Shown here piece after piece: positions 53,283 through 61,217 of a DNA stretch of 64,000 nt. How positions within the stretch are numbered: position 1 is the first letter of the stretch; each line of letters opens with the position of its first letter. Under the pieces are notes generated by a model. That model saw only the letters and a program-made list of their open reading frames with translations. It was not told where the DNA came from and made no database searches. Where the stretch lies: positions 2,046,001 through 2,110,000 of the forward strand of contig NZ_CP061287.1 in assembly GCF_018687275.1 (NCBI RefSeq), given 5' to 3'. A program made the position numbers and the translations under genes. This stretch comes from Polynucleobacter sp. MWH-Aus1W21. GTDB taxonomy: Bacteria; Pseudomonadota; Gammaproteobacteria; Burkholderiales; Burkholderiaceae.

Positions 53283-54082
53283 CCTTGATCCCCATTCGCA
53301 AAACCCTGACGTTTGTATTGACGCAAACCTGTAACCAACCAAAATATGAAACCAGCAAAAGCCAAAGCAAACCACTGGAATGCATAAGCATAATGGCGAT
53401 CGACTCCACTTGTCAGAGGCGGCCAATCACGCAGCAAACCATCGCCCGATCCGACCTCAACCTCACGCAAAATAAATGGAGCTTGCGTCCAACCATGCAA
53501 CTTACCTTCAGACACTAAGTCAAAGTTTTGTTCAATCCTAGGTTTATTAGGATCAATAGCGTTCTTACCGCCACCTAACTCATAGACCTTACCAGGCTGT
53601 GCAAAAACGATGCCTTCTACATTCACTATCCGATTGGGGGTCTGCACTGGCGGTAAGGTTTCGCGATTCTCGTTGTTACGCGGCGCCCAACCACGGTTAA
53701 CCCATAGCACCTCATCCTTGCCCTCTAGCCTTAAAGGCATCATCAGATAGAAACCCGATTGCGAAGTCGTACTGCCGGCGGGAGGAATGGGTCTAGGCCG
53801 GTTATCCAGCCAAATTGCTGCTTCTGGGAGGTATTGCCCCCTTGCAATCATGCGTCGCTCACGAGCCTCCTCTAAAGCCCAGGATTCAGCGTTCGCATTT
53901 AAGATAGGCATTTGTTGGCGCGCTAGCAAATTTGCTGCCAGGGCAACTTTGGTGTCTGCTCTACTCAGCTGCCAAATACCTGCTCCACAGCCAATCGCAA
54001 TAACGATTAAGGCTGATACAGTAGCAACTATGCGCTTTATAACGAGAGCGGTAAAAAGACTATTCAAGAGAATTAATAACAA
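53279..54082 (-). CDS. SURF1 family cytochrome oxidase assembly protein
   Basis: SURF1 assists heme A insertion into subunit I. There are two helices, near residues 15-36 and 233-251, flanking a periplasmic domain with GQYLPEAAIWLDNRP, GFYLMMPLRLEGKDEVLWVNRGW and the C-terminal HYAYAFQWFALAFAGFIFW, all family hallmarks. The 267 residues start at a TTG (54082), as no ATG or GTG exists near the expected N-terminus. It is divergent from the small DUF2909 gene with only 9 bp between. Confidence 0.9.
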   Translation of the reverse strand: MLLILLNSLFTALVIKRIVATVSALIVIAIGCGAGIWQLSRADTKVALAANLLARQQMPILNANAESWALEEARERRMIARGQYLPEAAIWLDNRPRPIPPAGSTTSQSGFYLMMPLRLEGKDEVLWVNRGWAPRNNENRETLPPVQTPNRIVNVEGIVFAQPGKVYELGGGKNAIDPNKPRIEQNFDLVSEGKLHGWTQAPFILREVEVGSGDGLLRDWPPLTSGVDRHYAYAFQWFALAFAGFIFWLVTGLRQYKRQGFANGDQG

Positions 54083-54091
54083 GGATTTGAG

Positions 54092-54304
54092 ATGAAGTGG
54101 ATTATTCCAATTGTCCTACTAATGATTGTTTTTAGCTTAGGATCGGCTTTGTATTACATGATGAAAGATAGGGGCAATAGCTCACGCATGGTCCACTCAC
54201 TCATGCTGCGTATCGGACTATCTATCGCACTGTTTGCCGGAATTCTACTGGCCCACTACTTTGGACTCATTGAGGCCACTGGAATTAAAGTAGGCACCAA
54301 TTAA
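54092..54304 (+). CDS. DUF2909 twin transmembrane protein
   Basis: A 70-residue protein of two helices (about 2-24 and 43-63) joined by MMKDRGNSSRMVHSLMLRIGLS, matching the DUF2909 family that accompanies cytochrome oxidase clusters in betaproteobacteria. It is the only plus-strand gene within the oxidase cluster and faces away from SURF1. Its role is unknown. A bidirectional terminator follows. Confidence 0.85.
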   Translation: MKWIIPIVLLMIVFSLGSALYYMMKDRGNSSRMVHSLMLRIGLSIALFAGILLAHYFGLIEATGIKVGTN

Positions 54305-54332
54305 ACGGTGCTTTCTTTGAGGGCTTAAAAAC

Positions 54333-54360
54333 AAATCGGGGCTTTAGGCCCCGATTTTTA
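54333..54360. terminator. Bidirectional terminator between DUF2909 and ctaE
   Basis: AAATCGGGGC pairs with G-CCCCGATTT around a TTTAG loop, flanked by T on both strands. It ends the plus-strand DUF2909 transcript and the minus-strand ctaC-to-ctaE transcript. Confidence 0.88.
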
Positions 54361-54365
54361 TTGGA

Positions 54366-55220
54366 TTACATCCAGTAAACAGCGATGTACAGGCCGAGCC
54401 AGACTACGTCAACGAAGTGCCAATACCAAGCAGCGCCTTCAAATGCGAAATGATGCTGAGAAGTAAAGTCGCCACGAATCATACGACGCAAGACAATCGC
54501 TAACATCGTGCCGCCAAGGAAAACGTGGAAGCCATGGAAACCGGTCAACATGAAGAATGTAGAACCATAGATGCCTGAGGTCAGCTTCAAGTTCAACTCA
54601 TGGTATGCATGGTAGTACTCATACACTTGGAAGCCCAAGAAGACGATACCCAAACCAACCGTTGCAGCCAAGCCAATGATGGCTTTCTTCATGTGGTTTT
54701 CTACTAATGCATGATGAGCGATAGTAATCGTTACACCAGAGCTCAAGAGCAATAATGTGTTGATTGTTGGAATTGGCCAAGGACCCATGGTGGTGAATTT
54801 CTCAACTAAACCAGCAGGGCCATCATTTGGCCAAACAGCTTGGAAATTAGGCCAAAGCAATTTGCTTTCTACATCGCCCATCCAAGGCATCGCAATATTG
54901 CGTGCGTAGAACAAAGCTGCAAAGAATGCGCCGAAGAACATGATTTCTGAGAAGATGAACCAAGCCATTGACCAGCGATAAGAGATGTCAACGTTAACGC
55001 CATTCTTGCCAGCATTTGATTCTGCAATCGTGTCACCAAACCAGTGATAGAGCACATAGAGAACAAAAGCTACACCTGTAAGGCAAAGTGGGCCGCCCCA
55101 AGAGGCATGATTTACCCATCCAGAAATACCAAAGCCAAAAGCAACTAAGCCGAGAGCGGCCATTGCTGGATGCCTAGATAGTCCAGGGACGTAATAGTAT
55201 GGGGTTGAATTGGATGACAT
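54366..55220 (-). CDS. ctaE: Cytochrome c oxidase subunit III
   Basis: This is the third core subunit of the aa3-type oxidase, with seven helices. YYYVPGLSRHPAMAALG opens the protein; SEIMFFGAFFAALFYAR (about 90-106), GFHGFHVFLGGTMLAIVLRR and EGAAWYWHFVDVVWLGLYIAVYW are diagnostic. The frame extends to a TTG at 55238, but AGAGAG lies just before the ATG at 55220, giving 284 residues. It is last in the main oxidase operon. Confidence 0.97.
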   Translation of the reverse strand: MSSNSTPYYYVPGLSRHPAMAALGLVAFGFGISGWVNHASWGGPLCLTGVAFVLYVLYHWFGDTIAESNAGKNGVNVDISYRWSMAWFIFSEIMFFGAFFAALFYARNIAMPWMGDVESKLLWPNFQAVWPNDGPAGLVEKFTTMGPWPIPTINTLLLLSSGVTITIAHHALVENHMKKAIIGLAATVGLGIVFLGFQVYEYYHAYHELNLKLTSGIYGSTFFMLTGFHGFHVFLGGTMLAIVLRRMIRGDFTSQHHFAFEGAAWYWHFVDVVWLGLYIAVYWM

Positions 55221-55249
55221 CTTATTCTCTCTATTCAATCAAAAAATAA

Positions 55250-55444
55250 TCAATGGGACACAACTACTTTCACTATCAACAGAAGGACGCCCATAAAAAT
55301 CAAGGCGCCAATAACACCTGCAATGATAATGTGCACAAAACTCAATGAAGCAACATCTTCCTGCAAACCTGACTTCTTACGCACTCCTAGAAAGCCCCAC
55401 ATCACTGCTTTCATGGACTGCATAAAACTACTTTTCTTTTTCAT
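55250..55444 (-). CDS. DUF2970 membrane protein
   Basis: A 64-residue one-helix protein (helix about 36-60) with AVMWGFLGVRKKSGLQEDVA, the DUF2970 core. It sits between ctaG and ctaE as in other betaproteobacteria. The start overlaps the ctaG stop as ATGA. A role in oxidase assembly is inferred from position only. Confidence 0.87.
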   Translation of the reverse strand: MKKKSSFMQSMKAVMWGFLGVRKKSGLQEDVASLSFVHIIIAGVIGALIFMGVLLLIVKVVVSH

Positions 55445-56025
55445 GAAGCCAACCTTGATTTAGGGGCTGGCGGCGTACCACCTAAACCCAACTCAAAGAA
55501 GGTATATGACAAAGTAATTGTTTTTACATCATCCGGTAAACCTGCATCGATCACAAAGACTACCGGCATCTTTTTTGTTTCTTTTGCTGCTAGCGTTTGC
55601 TCCTGGAAGCAAAAGCACTCTAATTTCGTAAAAAACTCTGTTGCACTTTTAGGTGCGTAACTCGGTATTGCTTGTGCACGTACAGGGCGATTCTGATTGT
55701 TGGTTACTTCATAAACAATCTCAGTCATTTCACCAGGGTGCACTTCTAAAAAATTCTTTACTGGTTTAAAAGTAAACGGGCCACGGCTATTCGAGTCAAA
55801 CTCAATAGTCACCGTACGAGCATAGTTAACTTGTGTATTGCCGACCTTATTAGGGCTGAAGGCTCTGACACCATAATCATTTTTACTCGTTACGACGTTA
55901 ATTCCAGTGACCTCACACAAGGCCTTGTACATTGGAACCAACGCATATCCAAAGCCAAACATCATTACTGCCGCAATTAAGAGCTTTAATAAAATTTGGC
56001 GATTGAGTGACTGAGTCGTAACCAT
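55441..56025 (-). CDS. ctaG: Cytochrome c oxidase assembly protein CtaG (Cox11)
   Basis: CtaG delivers copper to the CuB site. One N-terminal helix (about 12-32) anchors a periplasmic domain; the copper motif is CFCF in LECFCFQEQTL (about 134-137). YKALCEVTGINVV and FTKLECF match the family. The ATG at 56025 is preferred over a TTG three codons earlier, giving 194 residues. Confidence 0.95.
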   Translation of the reverse strand: MVTTQSLNRQILLKLLIAAVMMFGFGYALVPMYKALCEVTGINVVTSKNDYGVRAFSPNKVGNTQVNYARTVTIEFDSNSRGPFTFKPVKNFLEVHPGEMTEIVYEVTNNQNRPVRAQAIPSYAPKSATEFFTKLECFCFQEQTLAAKETKKMPVVFVIDAGLPDDVKTITLSYTFFELGLGGTPPAPKSRLAS

Positions 56026-56038
56026 GTCTATCAAGGGA

Positions 56039-56170
56039 TTAACCCAACATACTCCGCTTAATCACAATTCCAATAAAAAAAGTTACTACAACGCTCAAGA
56101 GAATGAAGCCCATCCTGCGATTATTCGCAGCAAGGGCCTGCTTCTCTGAAGACTTAAATTCCTGCTTCAC
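56039..56170 (-). CDS. Cytochrome oxidase small assembly protein
   Basis: A 43-residue protein with one helix (GFILLSVVVTFFIGIVIKR), encoded between ctaD and ctaG where betaproteobacteria keep a short membrane protein of this type. The start is taken as the GTG at 56170, inside the last codons of ctaD; the longer frame to 56239 is a ctaD shadow. A later start cannot be excluded. Confidence 0.72.
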   Translation of the reverse strand: MKQEFKSSEKQALAANNRRMGFILLSVVVTFFIGIVIKRSMLG

Positions 56171-57773
56171 GCATTTGCTCTGCGCTAGGCGGAGTTTCAA
56201 AAGTGTGATGTGGCGCTGGTGAAGGCACCGTCCACTCAAGACCTTTAGCTCCGTCCCATGGCTTCATAGGCGCTTTTTCACCCTGACCACGATACGCTGG
56301 CATTACAACAAAGAGCAAGAAATAAACCTGCGCTAAACCGAAGCCCAAGGCACCGATCGAAGCAATCGCGTTGAAATCCGCAAACTGTGTTGGGTAGTCA
56401 GCATAGCGACGTGGCATACCTGCTAAGCCCAAGAAGTGCATTGGGAAGAAGGTGATGTTGAAGAAAATCATGGAAGCCCAGAAATGGATCTTGCCGCGAG
56501 TTTCGCTAGCCATGTAGCCAGTCCACTTTGGACACCAGTAGTAGAAGCCAGCGAACATTGCGAACAATGAACCTGCTACCAATACATAGTGGAAGTGAGC
56601 AACAACGTAATAAGTATCTTGTACGCCGATATCAATTGGAGCCATCGCCAAGATCAAGCCAGTAAAGCCACCCATGGTGAACACGAAGATAAAGCCGATA
56701 GCCCACAACATTGGAGTTTCAAAGGTCATTGAACCTTTCCACATTGTTGCAACCCAGTTAAAAATCTTCACGCCAGTTGGAACAGCGATCAACATGGTTG
56801 CGTACATAAAGAACAACTGGCCTGTTACTGGCATACCAGTTGCAAACATGTGGTGTGCCCAAACGATGAATGACAAGATCGCGATCGATGCAGTTGCATA
56901 AACCATTGAGCTGTAACCAAACAATGTCTTTCTGGAGAAAGCTGGAACGATTTCACTCACGATTCCGAATGCTGGAAGAATCATGATGTAAACCTCTGGG
57001 TGACCGAAGAACCAGAAAATATGCTGGAACATGATTGGGTCGCCACCGCCAACTGCGGAGAAGAATGAAGTGCCGAAATGACGATCAGTCAGAACCATCG
57101 TGATCGCGCCAGCCAACACAGGCATCACGGCAATCAACAAGTAGGCAGTAATCAACCAAGTCCAGCAAAACATTGGCATCTTCATCAATGTCATGCCAGG
57201 AGCGCGCATATTCAAGATGGTCACGATGATGTTGATCGAACCCATGATGGATGAAGCACCCAACAAGTGAAGCGCAAAAATCGCCATGTCCATGCCAGGG
57301 CCCATTTGTGAAGTCAATGGAGCATAGATAGTCCAACCACCTGATGGAGCACCGCCAGGAACTAAGAATGAACTCAACAACAATGTTGCAGCAACTGGCA
57401 GAATCCAGAAGCTAAAGTTGTTCATACGAGCAAATGCCATATCTGATGCGCCGATTTGCAAAGGCACCATCCAGTTAGCAAAACCAACGAAGGCCGGCAT
57501 GATCGCGCCGAACACCATTACCAAGCCATGCATAGTTGTTAATTGGTTGAAGAACTCTGGGCGCAAGAATTGCAAACCAGGTTGGAACAACTCCAAACGA
57601 ATTCCCAAAGCCATCACACCGCCAGCTAGCAAGCTAACAAATGAGAAGATCAAATACATCGTACCGATGTCTTTGTGGTTGGTTGCGAACAACCAACGAC
57701 GCCAACCATGTGGCGTGTGATCGTCGTGCGCGTGGTCGTGTGCGTGATCGTGGGTAGTAGAGACTGTGCTCAT
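56154..57773 (-). CDS. ctaD: Cytochrome c oxidase subunit I
   Basis: This is the catalytic subunit with heme a, the heme a3-CuB centre and proton channels. TTMHGLVMVFGAIMPAF holds a heme a ligand, HPEVYIMILPAFG carries the cross-linked His-Tyr pair, WAHHMFATGM the two CuB histidines, and VAHFHYVLVAG the heme a3 and a ligands. About twelve helices fill 539 residues. The N-terminus is unusually His/Asp-rich (HDHAHDHAHDDH, about 8-19). Confidence 0.98.
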   Translation of the reverse strand: MSTVSTTHDHAHDHAHDDHTPHGWRRWLFATNHKDIGTMYLIFSFVSLLAGGVMALGIRLELFQPGLQFLRPEFFNQLTTMHGLVMVFGAIMPAFVGFANWMVPLQIGASDMAFARMNNFSFWILPVAATLLLSSFLVPGGAPSGGWTIYAPLTSQMGPGMDMAIFALHLLGASSIMGSINIIVTILNMRAPGMTLMKMPMFCWTWLITAYLLIAVMPVLAGAITMVLTDRHFGTSFFSAVGGGDPIMFQHIFWFFGHPEVYIMILPAFGIVSEIVPAFSRKTLFGYSSMVYATASIAILSFIVWAHHMFATGMPVTGQLFFMYATMLIAVPTGVKIFNWVATMWKGSMTFETPMLWAIGFIFVFTMGGFTGLILAMAPIDIGVQDTYYVVAHFHYVLVAGSLFAMFAGFYYWCPKWTGYMASETRGKIHFWASMIFFNITFFPMHFLGLAGMPRRYADYPTQFADFNAIASIGALGFGLAQVYFLLFVVMPAYRGQGEKAPMKPWDGAKGLEWTVPSPAPHHTFETPPSAEQMREAGI

Positions 57774-57816
57774 GAATTACTCCGGTTTCGTTTTTATCTG
57801 TATTTGTTAATCTGAA

Positions 57817-58971
57817 TTAATTGCCGCGCGCAGTAATAATGTCTTGGGTTTGAATTACTTCACCCGTCTTATTACCCCATGCGTTACGTGTATAAGTCAT
57901 CACTGCAGCGATATCGCCATCAGAAATCACACCAGCCCATTTCGGCATTGCGCCCTTACCATTGATGAGGATGTTGTACTGACCTGCTTTAGGGCCGGTA
58001 ACAACTTTGCTGCCGTCCAATGCTGGGAACGCACCCGCACCTTTACCATTTGGTTGATGACAGGCAGCGCAATTTGCTGCATATACTTTTGCGCCACGCT
58101 CTTTTTGCTCGTCCAAGGTGTAAACCTTAGATGGATCATCACCAGCAGCACCCATTTCTTTTTTCTTCTGAGCAACCCAAGCGGTGTAATCATCTTGTGA
58201 AACTACTTTTACAACGATAGGCATGAAGGCATGTTCTGCACCACAAAGCTCAGAACACTGACCACGGAAAGTGCCGATAGTTTCAGCTCGGAACCAGGTG
58301 TCACGCACAAAACCTGGAATCGCATCTTGCTTAACGCCAAATGCTGGAATAGTCCAAGCGTGAATCACGTCATTAGCCGTAGTAATCAAACGAATCTTTT
58401 TGCCAACTGGCACAACCATTTCATTGTCCACTTCCATCAAATATGTATTTGATTTCGGTGCCAAGTTATTGATTGCTTCACGTGAAGTAGACAAAGTGGA
58501 TAGGAAGCTAATGCCTTCACCCTCACCTTTGATGTAGTCGTAACCCCACTTCCACTGATAACCAGTAGTTTTAATAGTGATGTCTGAGTTAGTAGTGTCT
58601 TTCATTGCTACAACTGTTTTTGTTGCAGGCAATGCCATACCAATCACGATGAGCAATGGAATGACTGTCCAAATAATTTCAACAGTGGTGCTCTCGTGGA
58701 ATGACGCTGATTTGTGGCCCAATGATTTACGGTGCTTCAAAATGGAATAGAACATCACTCCAAAAACACCAATAAAAATTAAAGCGCAAATTACCAACAT
58801 CATCCAATGCAGCCAATGGATCTCTTGCATGATTTTGGTAGCAGGGGCTGTGAAATTTAGCTGATTGACAGCTGGGCCACCAGGCATATTCTCTGCTGCA
58901 TGTGCAAATGCAGTGCCAAAAGCAACTGCGAAATAGAGCGAAGCCCTAGTGACTTTTCCAAATAAATTCAT
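57817..58971 (-). CDS. ctaC: Cytochrome c oxidase subunit II with C-terminal cytochrome c domain
   Basis: Subunit II accepts electrons from cytochrome c at CuA. It has a signal peptide (about 1-25), two helices (about 50-75 and 95-115), and a cupredoxin domain with the CuA motif CSELCGAEHAFM (about 241-252). A fused cytochrome c domain has CAACH (about 299-303) and the distal methionine in KGAMPKWAGV. This makes the enzyme caa3-like in subunit II. The 384 residues are typical. It is the first long gene of the operon. Confidence 0.97.
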   Translation of the reverse strand: MNLFGKVTRASLYFAVAFGTAFAHAAENMPGGPAVNQLNFTAPATKIMQEIHWLHWMMLVICALIFIGVFGVMFYSILKHRKSLGHKSASFHESTTVEIIWTVIPLLIVIGMALPATKTVVAMKDTTNSDITIKTTGYQWKWGYDYIKGEGEGISFLSTLSTSREAINNLAPKSNTYLMEVDNEMVVPVGKKIRLITTANDVIHAWTIPAFGVKQDAIPGFVRDTWFRAETIGTFRGQCSELCGAEHAFMPIVVKVVSQDDYTAWVAQKKKEMGAAGDDPSKVYTLDEQKERGAKVYAANCAACHQPNGKGAGAFPALDGSKVVTGPKAGQYNILINGKGAMPKWAGVISDGDIAAVMTYTRNAWGNKTGEVIQTQDIITARGN

Positions 58972-58972
58972 C

Positions 58973-59050
58973 TTATTCTCTGTTTATTGTCGTGAGCAAA
59001 GCAGCAAAAATGCCACAGAATGCCCAAAAAACGGTCTCAAGCCAATACAT
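58973..59050 (-). CDS. Possible 25-residue hydrophobic leader ORF before ctaC
   Basis: A tiny frame beginning MYWLETVFWAFCGIF and ending TTINRE stops 1 bp before the ctaC ATG. Its own ATG lies only about 2-5 nt downstream of the start expected from the TATAAT promoter, so it would be nearly leaderless. No homologue is known to me. The hydrophobic, Trp/Phe-rich composition could be chance; it may couple translation to ctaC. Confidence 0.35.
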   Translation of the reverse strand: MYWLETVFWAFCGIFAALLTTINRE

Positions 59051-59059
59051 CCTGCCGTG

Positions 59060-59088
59060 ATTATAGGGTGAATTAGGCGCAACAACAA
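59060..59088 (-). promoter_or_regulatory. Promoter of the cytochrome oxidase operon
   Basis: On the minus strand a perfect -10 TATAAT (59060-59065) is preceded, after exactly 17 nt, by TTGTTG (59083-59088) as a moderate -35. Initiation near 59053 gives an untranslated leader of about 80 nt before ctaC. Confidence 0.7.
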
Positions 59089-59162
59089 ACAGGGATAACC
59101 CAGCCTGATCCAATCTTGGCGAAGGTTTAAATGATAGTAAGCACTTACACTTAAGCAGTGTA

Positions 59163-59948
59163 TTACCTAGTCTTGCGTCCAATTTGATTTAGATCAATAT
59201 AGGCCACACTGTCTTTGGCCTTTGCAAGATGTTTTCCAATAACCCAAGCATGACCATAAACCACCTCTAAAGTGAGTTTTTGCGGCAAAACATTCATTTC
59301 CGAAGCTTTTATGGGGGTGGAATCTCTCAGGTTGAGAGCACTAATATCTGCAAGCAACAGGGAACTGTTTTCATAGTCCAGGGTTAAGTACTCCATGTCC
59401 ATCACTGGATCCGAGAATCGCTCAGAAAGCAATGCGTCACCCATATCGTGCATATCCCAGGGGCTTGATAAATTCCTCAGCTTTAACTCTGGGATCGCTA
59501 GTGGACGCAACTCTTTTCCGGTATCTGGGCCCAGATAGCTAAATGCGATTAAACCGCCCTCACGCAGGACGCGCCAGCACTCTTGTAAAAATTGCTTTGG
59601 GTCTGCCAGATCCTGCAATAGAAGATCACTAAAAACCAAATCAACAGAGTTGTCAGGAACATCAAATCTGCCAGATGTTAGGTAGTTAGCCAATGAGCTA
59701 GTGCGGCTTCCAAACAGTGAGCGCCAATGACTTATTGCTTTAGCACGCCACATTGCAAAACCTGAAACGCTCTCATCTGCGAGACTCGTAAGGCGTGCCC
59801 TTGGGTAGCGCTTAGCAAATGTATTCAAATGCTTCCCGGGAAAATCCGGCACTATCAAAACATCCTTTACATCGAGCTTAACGATGTCTAACTTTTGCAG
59901 CATGCGATCTGCAATTTCATCTTGTAACCATTTGATAGGCTGGGTCAT
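59163..59948 (-). CDS. BioC-like methyltransferase-domain protein with degenerate SAM motif
   Basis: The 261-residue protein resembles BioC-type methyltransferases at its N-terminus (WLQDEIADRMLQKLDIVKL) and in the later motifs VDLVFSDLLLQDLADPKQFLQECWRVLREGG (here split across motifs) and IAFSYLGPDT. The glycine-rich SAM motif I, usually LDxGCGxG, reads VLIVPDFPGKHLN and has lost the glycines, so activity is doubtful. The ATG at 59948 is preferred; the longer frame would run into comF. It is divergent from comF (23 bp). Confidence 0.72.
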   Translation of the reverse strand: MTQPIKWLQDEIADRMLQKLDIVKLDVKDVLIVPDFPGKHLNTFAKRYPRARLTSLADESVSGFAMWRAKAISHWRSLFGSRTSSLANYLTSGRFDVPDNSVDLVFSDLLLQDLADPKQFLQECWRVLREGGLIAFSYLGPDTGKELRPLAIPELKLRNLSSPWDMHDMGDALLSERFSDPVMDMEYLTLDYENSSLLLADISALNLRDSTPIKASEMNVLPQKLTLEVVYGHAWVIGKHLAKAKDSVAYIDLNQIGRKTR

Positions 59949-59971
59949 TGGCTCAGTATACTCAGCGCCCC

Positions 59972-60733
59972 ATGCGATTTCCAGAGAACATTCTTCAAGC
60001 GATTTGTGAGCGGTTTTTACCAACCGCTTGCATTGTTTGTCAGCAATTTCAGGATTACTCCATTTGCAATAACTGTTTAGGCGCGTTGCGAGATGATGGG
60101 TTATTTAATTATCAGTGCTGCTATCAATGTGGCATCACACTTCAGCCAGAAGAAATTTCCCAACAACATTGCGCGCCCTGTCAAATATCTGAACCCTACT
60201 TTGATGAAACCTATTGCTTAGATCGCTACACAGGCATTCTTCAAGAACCATTGCATGAGTTTAAATATCAGAAGCGCATTGCTTTTGGACATGCACTTAG
60301 CAGCACATGGAACGCACTCTTTTCAATGCAACTAGAAAACATTGACGCAAGTTATTTATTACCCGTTCCACTGAGCATTCAAAAACTATCGCAACGAGGC
60401 TTTAACCAAAGCTGGGAAATTGCTAAACGAATTGACTGTAGGAAATACATTCAAAAATCACCATACATTCTTCAGCGCCATCATTACCCAGAACACCAAG
60501 CTGGAAGCTCTATTGAAAATCGACACCAATCCATTAGAGGAATGTTTTATATTCAAGAAAAGTACATCGAAAAAATTCAACATAAAACAGTCATTGTGTT
60601 TGATGATGTCATGACAAGCGGGGCAACTCTAAATGAAATTGCCCGCGTTCTGAAGGACAATGGCGTATCTCGCGTAATCAATTGGGTGCTTCTCAGGGCT
60701 GCGCGACCAATCGAAAGAGCACAACATGTTTAA
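59972..60733 (+). CDS. ComF family phosphoribosyltransferase-like protein
   Basis: ComF-like proteins are linked to DNA uptake and processing in competent bacteria, with unclear biochemistry. An N-terminal zinc-finger-like region has CIVC, CNNC and CYQCG pairs plus CAPC (about 20-68). The PRT loop is VIVFDDVMTSGATLNEIA (about 210-227). The ATG at 59972 gives 253 residues; a TTG at 59948 is possible but would abut the divergent gene. It overlaps trmL by 8 bp. Base composition is more AT-rich than its neighbours. Confidence 0.87.
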   Translation: MRFPENILQAICERFLPTACIVCQQFQDYSICNNCLGALRDDGLFNYQCCYQCGITLQPEEISQQHCAPCQISEPYFDETYCLDRYTGILQEPLHEFKYQKRIAFGHALSSTWNALFSMQLENIDASYLLPVPLSIQKLSQRGFNQSWEIAKRIDCRKYIQKSPYILQRHHYPEHQAGSSIENRHQSIRGMFYIQEKYIEKIQHKTVIVFDDVMTSGATLNEIARVLKDNGVSRVINWVLLRAARPIERAQHV

Positions 60734-61196
60734 TATCGTTTTATTCGAACCAGAAATTCCTCCCAACACTGGGAACATCATTCGTCTCTGTGCAAACACT
60801 GGTGCGAAATTACATTTAATTGAGCCTCTTGGTTTTCCCATGGAGGATGCAAAGCTTCGCAGAGCTGGGTTGGATTATCACGAATTTGCAAGAGTAAAAG
60901 TTCATCAAAATTGGGCGCAGTTTTTAAAAGATGAAAATCCCGCCCCCGAACATCTTTATGCATTGACCACCAAAGGATCAGGAAAGTTTCATGAGGGCAA
61001 ATATTCACCCAATGATTACTTTGTATTTGGCTCCGAAACCAAAGGCATTACTGACGAGGTAAGAGATTCCATCCCAGTAAATAATCGTATGCGACTTGCA
61101 ATGCAAGATAGTAGTCGCAGCCTGAACCTATCAAACACTGTAGCTATCGTGGTGTATGAAGCGTGGCGCCAAAACGGCCTTGCTGGCGGTCAATAA
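60726..61196 (+). CDS. trmL: tRNA (cytidine/uridine(34)-2'-O)-methyltransferase TrmL
   Basis: This SPOUT-class enzyme methylates the wobble ribose of tRNA-Leu isoacceptors. PEIPPNTGNIIRLCANTGAKLHLIEPLGF (split over motif 1), FGSETKGI (about 99-106) and SRSLNLSNTVAIVVYEAWRQ are typical. The 156 residues are normal. The start overlaps the comF end. It converges on gpsA with a 21 bp gap. Confidence 0.95.
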   Translation: MFNIVLFEPEIPPNTGNIIRLCANTGAKLHLIEPLGFPMEDAKLRRAGLDYHEFARVKVHQNWAQFLKDENPAPEHLYALTTKGSGKFHEGKYSPNDYFVFGSETKGITDEVRDSIPVNNRMRLAMQDSSRSLNLSNTVAIVVYEAWRQNGLAGGQ

Positions 61197-61217
61197 CAAG
61201 CAGACTGGGAAGCGCGC

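Noticed and set aside
53283..53426. N-terminal extension of the unknown oxidase-cluster membrane protein
   Set aside because: It lies wholly within SURF1 in another frame, and the GTG at 53282 overlapping the SURF1 stop is a better start.
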